From NCBI RefSeq assembly GCF_009733595.1, contig NZ_WOFH01000017.1, positions 84,833 to 146,798 of the forward strand: DNA of 61,966 nucleotides, read 5' to 3'. How positions within the stretch are numbered: position 1 is the first letter of the stretch; every line of letters begins with the position of its first letter. Source of the stretch: Actinomadura litoris. GTDB taxonomy: Bacteria; Actinomycetota; Actinomycetes; Streptosporangiales; Streptosporangiaceae. Below the pieces are notes generated by a model. It had not been told where the DNA came from. It was given only the letters and a program-made list of their open reading frames with translations, and searched no databases. Positions 1-7,036 of the stretch are shown here, one piece after another. The position numbers and the translations under genes are program-made.

Positions 1-127
1 GGCCGCCCGGTGGGGCCGCCCGGTGGGGCCGCCCGGTGGGGCCGCCCGGTGGGGCCGCCCGGTGGGGCCGCCCGGTGGGGCCGCCCGGTGGGGCCGCCCG
101 GTGGGGCCGCCCGGTGGGGCCGCCCGG
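1..127. repeat. 13-bp tandem repeat, truncated by the window edge
   Basis: Nine perfect head-to-tail copies of ggccgcccggtgg (first at 1-13, last at 105-117), then a tenth that diverges after ten bases. The array starts at base 1, so its full length is unknown. A 13-bp unit shifts frame at every copy, so it cannot encode a simple in-frame peptide repeat. The long ORFs across it are by-products of the absence of stops in GC-rich repeats. Perfect identity suggests recent replication slippage. Confidence 0.95.
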
Positions 128-403
128 CTGCCTGCTTGTGGGGGCGCTGGTTGGGGCCGCCTTTGAGGCTGCGGGCGCGATTGGTGGTGGGGAGGGGCGG
201 GCTCTTGGGCGTGAAGGGTGTCCCCTGGATGCGTGGGGGCACAGGGTGGGGGCCTGGTGGGGGTGGCCCTGCTGGCGGGGTTGTTGTCCGGCTACTGGGA
301 GGTGGGCGTGGTTGGGTAGCGGCCGGGCCTGCGCTGTGGGGGCGCCGGGCGGGTCGATTGTGGGCGAGGCTTTCGGCGTTGTGGGTGCGGCCTCAGGGGC
401 GGG
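128..403. other. Intergenic stretch downstream of lepB, G-rich top strand
   Basis: No gene is recognisable here. The top strand is strongly G-rich, with closely spaced G runs (for example around 183-206) that could form G-quadruplexes. It follows the lepB stop in the direction of transcription. No conventional hairpin plus T-tract terminator was seen. Confidence 0.6.
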
Positions 404-1321
404 TTATCTGAGGCGGCGGCGACGTAGGAGGTAGGTGACGGGGAAGGCGCCTACCATGCCCAGGGCCAGGGGGGCGGCGGGGAGGGCCATTGCGCTGGCC
501 TTGAAGCCGGCCTGTTTGAACGTCTTGGGGATCGGGAGCGTGTCCAGGCGGTTCAGGGGCCAGACGATGACGAACGCGCGGCCGATGACGCGGTCGGTGG
601 GGATGGTGCCGCCGCCGGGGTCGCCGCGATGGGAGCGGGAGTCGTAGGACAGTTCCCGGTGGTCGCCCATGACCCAGAGCTGTCCCTCCTTGACGGTGAC
701 GTCGAAGGGGTCGTTGGACGGCTTGTTCTGCTCGTGGGTGATCGGGTCGGTGAAAAGGTAGGACTTCTCGTCAAGCGGGACGTCGTTGACGGTGATCCGT
801 CCCTGGGCGTCGCAGCATTTGACGTGGTCGCCGGGGATGCCGATGACCCGCTTGATGTAGTCCTTCTCGTTGGGGGCTACCCCGAAGGCGCTGCCGACGG
901 CGTGCAGGGCCTTGGAGACGGGGTTGCCGGGCTCTTTGACCTGGGTCTCGGGGTCCCAGGAGTCGAGGCCGTTGAAGACCACCACGTCGCCCCGCGCGAT
1001 GTCGCGGGTGTGATAGACGATCTTGTTGACGAGGACGCGGTCGCCGACCTGGAGGGTGTTCTGCATCGAGCCCGACGGGATGTAGAAGGCCTGCACGGCG
1101 AACGCCTTGATGACCAGTGCGAGGACGACGGCGACCACGATGAGGACCGGGAGTTCCTTCCAGAACGAGCCCGGCTTCTTCTTTTTGGGTTCACCCTCTT
1201 CGGAGGACTCGTCCTCGGCCGTCTCCTCGGCCTCCTCGGCGGAGGTCACGGTCTGCTCATCTTCGGGCACCGCGCCCTCGGCTTCGGATCGCACGTCTCT
1301 CCGATCGTCCTCGTCAGTCAT
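404..1321 (-). CDS. lepB: Signal peptidase I
   Basis: Membrane serine protease that cleaves Sec and Tat signal peptides on the outer face of the membrane. 305 aa. An acidic cytoplasmic tail (residues 1-45, Glu/Asp-rich) is followed by a KKKK stop-transfer cluster and a membrane anchor at about 56-76. The catalytic serine is Ser85 in PSGSMQNTL and the general base is Lys157 in YIKRVIGIPGD; the C-terminal box MGDHRELSYDSR contains the family GD and SxDSR residues. A second hydrophobic stretch (about 275-298) ends in a run of arginines, suggesting a C-terminal membrane segment. It is last in the rpsP-rimM-trmD-rplS-lepB order and is separated from rplS by a strong hairpin, so it may have its own promoter. 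Confidence 0.96.
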   Translation of the reverse strand: MTDEDDRRDVRSEAEGAVPEDEQTVTSAEEAEETAEDESSEEGEPKKKKPGSFWKELPVLIVVAVVLALVIKAFAVQAFYIPSGSMQNTLQVGDRVLVNKIVYHTRDIARGDVVVFNGLDSWDPETQVKEPGNPVSKALHAVGSAFGVAPNEKDYIKRVIGIPGDHVKCCDAQGRITVNDVPLDEKSYLFTDPITHEQNKPSNDPFDVTVKEGQLWVMGDHRELSYDSRSHRGDPGGGTIPTDRVIGRAFVIVWPLNRLDTLPIPKTFKQAGFKASAMALPAAPLALGMVGAFPVTYLLRRRRLR

Positions 1322-1412
1322 CAGAGCGAAAGCCTAGCGGCGCCGGGGCCCAGGAGCCCCACCCCTTGGCGTGTCGCCGGGACAGTGCCGTTCATCTTCG
1401 TCCGAAACGGGC

Positions 1413-1448
1413 AACGCCCCGGTGACCGCGCGCGGTTCCCGGGGCGTT
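1413..1448 (-). terminator. Hairpin between rplS and lepB
   Basis: Perfect 10-bp arms aacgccccgg and ccggggcgtt enclose a second inner palindrome (accgcgcgcggt). It lies 15 bp after the rplS stop, where transcription leaves the ribosomal protein unit. There is no strong T tract, as is common in actinomycetes. Read-through into lepB is possible. Confidence 0.65.
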
Positions 1449-1462
1449 GAGAAAGCCATGGC

Positions 1463-1813
1463 TCAGAAGTCGCGCTTCTCCTTGATGCGGGCGGCCTTCC
1501 CGCGGAGGTTGCGCAGGTAGTACAGCTTGGCGCGGCGGACGTCGCCGCGCGTGACGACCTCGATCTTGTCGATCGAGGGGCTGTTGAGCGGGAAGGTCCG
1601 CTCGACGCCGACGCTGTAGCTGACCTTGCGGACGGTGAAGGTCTCGCGGGCGCCGCCGCCCTGGCGCCGGATCACCACGCCCTGGAAGACCTGGATACGG
1701 CTCCGGTTGCCTTCGGTGACGCGGACGTGCACCTTCAGCGTGTCGCCCGGACGGAAGTCCGGGACGTCGGCGCGCATCGCGGCCTTCTCGATCTCCTGGA
1801 TCAGCGTGTGCAT
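1463..1813 (-). CDS. rplS: 50S ribosomal protein L19
   Basis: 116 aa, the normal length for L19, which sits at the 30S-50S interface. The characteristic block RPGDTLKVHVRVTEGNRSRIQ near residues 21-41 and the basic ending KAARIKEKRDF are present. The ATG at 1813 gives the usual short N-terminal helix (MHTLIQEIEKA). It lies about 120 bp downstream of trmD on the same strand. That gap holds an inverted repeat (gtgccc at 1903-1908, gggcac at 1921-1926), which may be a leader or attenuation hairpin. Confidence 0.97.
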   Translation of the reverse strand: MHTLIQEIEKAAMRADVPDFRPGDTLKVHVRVTEGNRSRIQVFQGVVIRRQGGGARETFTVRKVSYSVGVERTFPLNSPSIDKIEVVTRGDVRRAKLYYLRNLRGKAARIKEKRDF

Positions 1814-1933
1814 CGCAGCGGTTCCTCATGGTCGAACGCGGGCGCCGAGAGGCCCCGATGGGTCTTTCGTGGGGGCGTCGCGCCGCGGGAAGCGGTCTTA
1901 GGGTGCCCGTGCGGTCTCATGGGCACGGACGCT

Positions 1934-2716
1934 CTAGTCTGCCACATCATCCGCGTCAACCGGAAAACCGGCCTCGCGCAGGACGTCCCGATCACGCCCG
2001 TCCAGGGAGCCGGGGTCCAGGCGGGCAAGGAGTTCGGGCCGGTTCCGGGCCGTGCGTCGCAGTGCCTCGTCACGGCGCCATCGGGCGATCGCGCCGTGAT
2101 GCCCTGACAGAAGAACGTCCGGGACGGGACGATCGCGCCAGATCGGGGGCTTGGTATAGACGGGACCCTCCAGGAGCGACTCCATGGCGCCGGGGGCGAA
2201 GGAGTCGTCGGCGACGGAGTCGGCGTTGCCGAGGACACCGGGCAGGAGCCGCCCGATGGCCTCGACCATGACCAGGACGGCGACCTCCCCTCCCGCCAGG
2301 ACGAAGTCACCGAGGCTGATCTCGTCCACGGTCATGCGGGCGCGGGTCTCCTCGACGACGCGGGAGTCAATGCCCTCGTACCGTCCGCAGGCGAAGAGCA
2401 GCCAGGGCTCGGCGGCGTACTCGACCGCGAGGGCCTGTGTGAAGGGGCGGCCGCTGGGGGTGGGGACGATCATCCGGGGCACCGGGCCGTGTGGCGCGAT
2501 GGAGTCAATTGCCTCACCCCACGGCTCCGGCTTCATCACCATCCCGGGGCCCCCGCCGTAGGGGGTGTCGTCCACGGTGCGGTGCCGGTCGTGCGTCCAG
2601 TCGCGCAGATCGTGGACATGGACGTTCAGGAGCCCGTTGCGCCGGGCCTTGCCGAGGAGCGAGACGTCCAGGGGCGCGAAGTACTCGGGGAAGATCGTGA
2701 GGATGTCGAGTTTCAT
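1934..2716 (-). CDS. trmD: tRNA (guanine-N1)-methyltransferase
   Basis: 260 aa. TrmD methylates G37 next to the anticodon to prevent +1 frameshifting, using SAM bound in a trefoil knot. Visible motifs: GGGPGMVMKPEP (residues 54-65), LFACGRYEGIDSR (107-119, knot loop), EISLGDFVLAGGE (132-144) and ADSVADDSF, the inter-domain linker with the catalytic Asp. The start at 2716 gives the classic MKLDILTIFPEYF and overlaps the rimM stop as ATGA, implying translational coupling. The longer upstream frame is a shadow of rimM. Confidence 0.97.
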   Translation of the reverse strand: MKLDILTIFPEYFAPLDVSLLGKARRNGLLNVHVHDLRDWTHDRHRTVDDTPYGGGPGMVMKPEPWGEAIDSIAPHGPVPRMIVPTPSGRPFTQALAVEYAAEPWLLFACGRYEGIDSRVVEETRARMTVDEISLGDFVLAGGEVAVLVMVEAIGRLLPGVLGNADSVADDSFAPGAMESLLEGPVYTKPPIWRDRPVPDVLLSGHHGAIARWRRDEALRRTARNRPELLARLDPGSLDGRDRDVLREAGFPVDADDVAD

Positions 2717-3225
2717 GATTCGTCGAGCAGGCCGGGGGGCGGGTTGATGACGAGCCGCCCGCCCGCCACGTCCACCTCGGGGACGAGCGCGGACACGAAC
2801 GGGACCAGCTTCTCGCCTCCGGCGCCGCGCACGACCAGGAGGTCCTGGCCGTGGTGGAGGACCTCGGCGACTTGGCCGATTCCGGTCCCGTCGGTGGTGA
2901 CGACGGCGAGCCCGATCAGCTCCTGGTCGTGGAAGGAGTCCGGGTCGGAGGACGGCGCGATGTCGTCCTGATCGACGACCAGCCACGTGCCGCGCAGTTC
3001 CTCCGCGCGGTCGCGGTCATCGACCCGCGCGAAGCGCAGGAGGAGCCGGCCCGAGTGCCAGCGGGCGCGCTCGATGGTGAGGGGCCCGGCGTCGGCAGGG
3101 TCGGTGGCGATCTCGGTGCCCGCCGCGAACCGGGTGTCGGGCTCGTCGGTGCGGACGTCGATGGTCACCTCGCCGCGGATTCCGTGCGGGCGTCCGATTC
3201 GTCCCACCACGATCTTCTCGCTCAT
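2713..3225 (-). CDS. rimM: Ribosome maturation factor RimM
   Basis: 170 aa. RimM assists maturation of the 30S head by binding S19. The N-terminal barrel begins IVVGRIGRPHGIRGEVTIDV and the PRC-barrel half carries DQELIGLAVVTTDGTGIGQV. The start at 3225 (ATGAGCGAG) fits the family N-terminus; the extra upstream codons of the open frame belong to the repeat region. The stop overlaps the trmD start. In most actinomycetes rimM closely follows the KH gene; here a 1.2-kb repeat-bearing spacer intervenes, so rimM-trmD may depend on read-through or a promoter inside the spacer. Confidence 0.95.
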   Translation of the reverse strand: MSEKIVVGRIGRPHGIRGEVTIDVRTDEPDTRFAAGTEIATDPADAGPLTIERARWHSGRLLLRFARVDDRDRAEELRGTWLVVDQDDIAPSSDPDSFHDQELIGLAVVTTDGTGIGQVAEVLHHGQDLLVVRGAGGEKLVPFVSALVPEVDVAGGRLVINPPPGLLDES

Positions 3226-3570
3226 CGGGACCGCTCCATCCATTCCCGGCCCCTGCTTCCCGCCTCGGACGCGCCGCCCGCAGCGCCGACGGCGGCGATG
3301 CGGATCGCGCGGACTGCACCGTCCGGGCGGAAGGAGTGGGCGCGCGATGCGATGACCCGGACGGGGTGCGTCCTGGTGTGAGGGGCGGTGGCGTGCTTGT
3401 TGGGGCCCGCGTACGCGGCGACGCCGCATGCCATGCCGCGCTGCGGCTCAGTGTGAAGGGTGCAGGCGCTGAGTGGGGTGCATGGCCGGCTGGGCCAGGC
3501 GAGAGGGTTCCCTGCGGCGGTCGGCCCAGGGTTCCGCGATGTGGTGCTGGTTGGAACCCGGGGTGCGAGG
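3226..3570. other. Spacer between rimM and the 78-bp repeat array
   Basis: No recognisable gene. It is GC-rich and open in several frames on both strands. A decayed copy of the 78-bp unit may extend from about 3493. A rimM promoter would be expected close to 3225, but no convincing -35/-10 pair was seen. Confidence 0.5.
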
Positions 3571-4316
3571 CTCGGCTGGGAGTGGTGTGCAGTGGTCGGC
3601 CCGGGGAGCTGTGACTTGGCGGTGTCGGCCGGGATCCGCCGCGCAGGACTCGGCCGACGCGGGGCTGCGGCCGCCCGCACGGGAGGCTGCGATTCGGCGA
3701 TGATCGCCGGGAGTCGCTGCGCAAGGCTCGGCTGGGAGTGGTGTGCAATGGTCCGCCCGGGGGGCCGTGACTTGGCGGTGTCAGCCGGGATCCGCCGCGC
3801 AAGACTCGGCTGGCAGGGAGCTGCGGCCTTCCGCACGGGAGGCTGCGATTTGGGGGTGGGGGCCGGGGGCCACTGCGCCGGGCTCGGCTGGGAGTGGTGT
3901 GCAGTGATCGGCCCGGGGGGCTGTGACTCGGCGGTGGAGGCCGGGGGCCACTGCGCGGGGCTTAGCTGGGAGTGGTGTGCAGTGGTCGGCCCGGGGAGCT
4001 GTGACTCGGCGGTGTCGGCCGGGATCCGCCGCACAAGGCTCGGCCGGCGGGGAGCTGCGGCCGTCCGCACGGGATGCTGCGATTCGGCGATGATCGCCGG
4101 GAGTCGCTGCGCCGGGCTTAGCTGGGAGTGGCGTGCAATGGTCCGCCCGGGGAGCTGTGACTCGGCGGTGTTAGCCGGGATCCGCCGCACAAGGCTCGGC
4201 CGGCGGGGAGCTGCGGCCGTCCGCACGGGGGATGGTGATTTGGCGGTGGGGGCCAGGGGCCGCTGCGCGAGGCTCGGCTGGTGGCGGGTTGCGGCCGTCG
4301 GCACGGGGAGCTGGGT
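3571..4316. repeat. 78-bp minisatellite inside the ribosomal operon
   Basis: Unit starts fall at 3571, 3649, 3727, 3805, 3883, 3961, 4039, 4117, 4195 and a partial one at 4273, an exact 78-bp period. Two subtypes occur: A (ctcggctgggagtggtgtgc...) at 3571, 3727, 3883, 3961 and 4117, and B (with ggggctgcggcc or ggagctgcggcc) at the others, mostly alternating, so expansion seems to have proceeded partly by 156-bp AB doublets. Because 78 is a multiple of three, long frames stay open on both strands (322 codons rightward, 406 codons leftward). Differences between A copies fall largely on first positions of the rightward frame, which are second positions of the leftward one, so neither frame shows protein-level conservation. 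Confidence 0.9.
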
Positions 4317-4442
4317 TCTGGTGCCTGGGGCCTGGGGCCTGGACGCTGGGTGGGGCGGGGTGGGCGTGCCAAGGCCGAGGGGGTGGGGTGTGGTCCCCCG
4401 GGTACCGAGAGGCCCCCGGCATGCGTGATGCCAGGGGCGCAC

Positions 4443-4685
4443 TCAGCGGACCTCGTTGACGTCGAGCAGGTCCACGCGCACGTAGCGGCCTCCGGAGAGG
4501 GCGCTGATCACCGTGCGGAGGGCCTTGGCGGTGCGACCGCTTCGGCCGATGACCTTGCCGAGGTCCTCGGGGTGCACGCGCACCTCAAGGACCCGGCCGC
4601 CCCTGATCCGGCGGGCGCGGACCCGGACGTCGTCCGGGTTCTCCACGATCCCGCGGACCAGGTGCTCGAGCGCTTCTTCGAGCAC
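4443..4685 (-). CDS. KH-domain RNA-binding protein (KhpA-like)
   Basis: 80 aa. A small single-KH protein, the usual partner encoded between rpsP and rimM. The KH core is seen in VRVHPEDLGKVIGRSGRTAKALRTV, with the GxxG loop as GRSG. The GTG at 4685 lies one base after the rpsP TGA, so translation is probably coupled. In other Gram-positives the KhpA family binds small RNAs and mRNAs and influences cell division; here the role is inferred from family and context. The 78-bp repeat spacer begins shortly after its stop. Confidence 0.92.
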   Translation of the reverse strand: MLEEALEHLVRGIVENPDDVRVRARRIRGGRVLEVRVHPEDLGKVIGRSGRTAKALRTVISALSGGRYVRVDLLDVNEVR

Positions 4686-4686
4686 G

Positions 4687-5136
4687 TCAGCCCTCGCTCT
4701 TGACTTCGGTTGTCTCGGCGGCCTTGGCCTCGGACTTCTTCGGCTCGGCCTTCTTCTTGGCCCGGGTGGCGGGGCCCGCGGGCTCGTCGTCGCCGAGCGA
4801 CTCCTTGACCGCGGCCTCGAACACGGCCTTCTTGTCGGCCTTGGGCTCGGCGACCCGCAGGGTGCCCTCGGCACCCGGCTCGCCCTTGAACTTCTGCCAG
4901 TCGCCGGTGATCTTCAGCAGGTTCAGGACGGGCTCGGTCGGCTGCGCGCCGACGCCGAGCCAGTACTGCGCGCGCTCAGAGTCGATCTTGATGAGCGACG
5001 GCTCCTGCTTGGGCTGGTAGAGCCCGATCTCCTCGATGGCACGGCCGTCGCGCTTGGTGCGCGCGTCGGCCACGACGATCCGGTACTGCGGGTTCCGGAT
5101 CTTCCCCAGACGCTTGAGCTTGATCTTGACTGCCAC
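4687..5136 (-). CDS. rpsP: 30S ribosomal protein S16
   Basis: 149 aa with a GTG start. The S16 core (residues 1-85, AVKIKLKRLGKIRNPQYRIV and GLYQPKQEPS) is followed by a charged Ala/Lys/Glu tail of about 55 residues, typical of actinobacterial S16. It leads the leftward unit rpsP-KH-rimM-trmD-rplS-lepB. The 227 bp between it and ffh should hold the promoter. Confidence 0.97.
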   Translation of the reverse strand: MAVKIKLKRLGKIRNPQYRIVVADARTKRDGRAIEEIGLYQPKQEPSLIKIDSERAQYWLGVGAQPTEPVLNLLKITGDWQKFKGEPGAEGTLRVAEPKADKKAVFEAAVKESLGDDEPAGPATRAKKKAEPKKSEAKAAETTEVKSEG

Positions 5137-5363
5137 GGGTGTGGTGTACTCCAGACTTCATGACGAGGTGAGCGGCCCGTACCAGGTGGGGAACACCGGC
5201 TCACGGCCGCTCGATGGACTCCGGGCGCACAGGACGAGAGAGGGCGCCTGGCGATTCCGGGGTTTCCAGCCAGCCATTCTGCCAGACGAACGGCGTGAAC
5301 GCGCAATCGTGGCGTGACACGCGGCGTTTCCTGTGCGCGCACGGCCGGTCGCCCGCTGTGGCG

Positions 5364-6935
5364 CTACTTCTTCTTGCGGCCCTGGAGCTTGCCCAGGTCG
5401 GGCATCTGGAAGCCGGGGGGCAGCTGACCGCCGAGGCCGGGGGGCAGGCCGCCCTGGCCGCCGCCCAGACCGGGCGGGAGCCCCTGCGGCGCGGCGTCGG
5501 CGGCGGGCTGCTCCTCGGGCTGCCGTCCAGCGGCGCGCTTGCGGGGGTCGCCGCTGCGCTGCTTGCCCTTCTTCTTCTTGGGCGCCTTGACCGCCTTGCG
5601 GCGTCCGCCGCCCGGCATGCCGGGGATGCCCATGCCCCCGGCCATCTGGCGCATCATCTTCTGCGCGTCGAAGAACCGGGTGACCAGGCTGCTCACCTCG
5701 CCGACGCTGACGCCGGAGCCGCGGGCGATGCGGGCCCGGCGGGAGCCGTTGATGATCTTGGGCTGGGAGCGCTCCTGCGGGGTCATCGAGCGGATGATCG
5801 CGGCGACCCGGTCGAGGTCCTTGTCGTCGATCTGGCTGATCTGGTCCCGGACCTGGCCCATGCCGGGCATCATCCCGAGCAGGTTGCCGATGGGTCCGAG
5901 CTTGCGGATCATCATCATCTGCTCAAGGAAGTCCTCCAGGGTGAAGTCCTCACCCGAGGCGAACTTGCTGGTCATCTTCTCGGCCTGCTCGGCGTCGAAC
6001 GCCTGCTCGGCCTGCTCGATCAGGGTGAGGATGTCGCCCATGTCGAGGATCCGGCCCGCCATGCGGTCCGGGTGGAAGACGCTGAAGTCCTCCAGCTTCT
6101 CGCCCGTCGAGGCGAACATGATCGGGCGGCCGGTGATGTGCCGCACCGAGAGCGCCGCGCCGCCGCGGGCGTCGCCGTCGAGCTTGGTGAGGACGACCCC
6201 GTCGAAGCCGACGCCGTCCATGAACGCCTGGGCGGTGTTGACCGCGTCCTGGCCGACCATGGCGTCCACGACGAACAGCACGTCGTCGGGGCTGACCGCG
6301 TCGCGGATGTCGATCGCCTGCCGCATCATCTCGGTGTCGATGCCGAGGCGGCCGGCGGTGTCGATGACGACGACGTCGTGCTGGGCGTGTTTTGCCTGCT
6401 CAAGGGAGCGGCGCGCGACGTCCACGGGGTCGCCGACGCCGCTGCCGGGCTCGGGCGCGAACACCGGCACCCCGGCGCGCTCGCCGACCACCTGCAGCTG
6501 CTGGACGGCGTTCGGGCGCTGGAGGTCGGCGGCCACGAGCATCGGCGCGTGGCCCTCGGCCTTCAGCCACCGGGCCAGCTTGCCCGCCAGCGTCGTCTTG
6601 CCGGCGCCCTGGAGGCCCGCCAGCATGATCACGGTGGGCGGGTTCTTGGCGAAGCGGATCCGGCGCGTCTCGCCGCCGAGGATGTTGATCAGCTCGTCAT
6701 TGACGATCTTGACGACCTGCTGGGCGGGGTTCAGGGCCTGGGAGACCTCCTCCCCCCGCGCCCGCTCCTTGACCCGCGCGATGAAGTCCTTGACCACGGG
6801 CAGCGCGACGTCGGCCTCAAGCAGAGCGACGCGGATCTCGCGGGCCGTCGCGTTGATGTCGGCCTCGGAGAGCCGGCCCTTGCTGCGCAGCGACGAGAAG
6901 ACCGTCGTCAACCGGTCGGAGAGCGTCTCGAACAC
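5364..6935 (-). CDS. ffh: Signal recognition particle protein (SRP54)
   Basis: 523 aa, GTG start. It binds 4.5S RNA and signal sequences of nascent membrane proteins and delivers them to FtsY. The N domain is at 1-90. GTPase motifs: GLQGAGKTT (107-115), DTAGR (192-196) and TKLDGDARGG (250-259). The M domain includes SRRARIARGSGVS, which binds SRP RNA. The C-terminal 100 residues are Met-, Gly- and Pro-rich with lysine clusters (KKKKGKQRS), as in actinobacterial Ffh. Its receptor, ftsY, is encoded 4 kb away on the same strand. Confidence 0.97.
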   Translation of the reverse strand: MFETLSDRLTTVFSSLRSKGRLSEADINATAREIRVALLEADVALPVVKDFIARVKERARGEEVSQALNPAQQVVKIVNDELINILGGETRRIRFAKNPPTVIMLAGLQGAGKTTLAGKLARWLKAEGHAPMLVAADLQRPNAVQQLQVVGERAGVPVFAPEPGSGVGDPVDVARRSLEQAKHAQHDVVVIDTAGRLGIDTEMMRQAIDIRDAVSPDDVLFVVDAMVGQDAVNTAQAFMDGVGFDGVVLTKLDGDARGGAALSVRHITGRPIMFASTGEKLEDFSVFHPDRMAGRILDMGDILTLIEQAEQAFDAEQAEKMTSKFASGEDFTLEDFLEQMMMIRKLGPIGNLLGMMPGMGQVRDQISQIDDKDLDRVAAIIRSMTPQERSQPKIINGSRRARIARGSGVSVGEVSSLVTRFFDAQKMMRQMAGGMGIPGMPGGGRRKAVKAPKKKKGKQRSGDPRKRAAGRQPEEQPAADAAPQGLPPGLGGGQGGLPPGLGGQLPPGFQMPDLGKLQGRKKK

Positions 6936-7036
6936 GTGTCTGGACCGTCCTTGGAAAGCTTCTGGGATCGCCTATCAGCGTATCGGGTCGCCGGCCACCT
7001 CCCGCCCCGTCGCGCCTCCCGTCTTCGTCGCCGCGC

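Noticed and set aside
3571..4316. 78-bp repeat array considered as a CRISPR array
   Set aside because: Units are contiguous with no unique spacers between conserved repeats, and no cas genes are present.
1..4316. Possible link between the 13-bp and 78-bp repeats because 78 is six times 13
   Set aside because: The 78-bp unit does not decompose into recognisable 13-bp copies; the arithmetic is probably coincidence.
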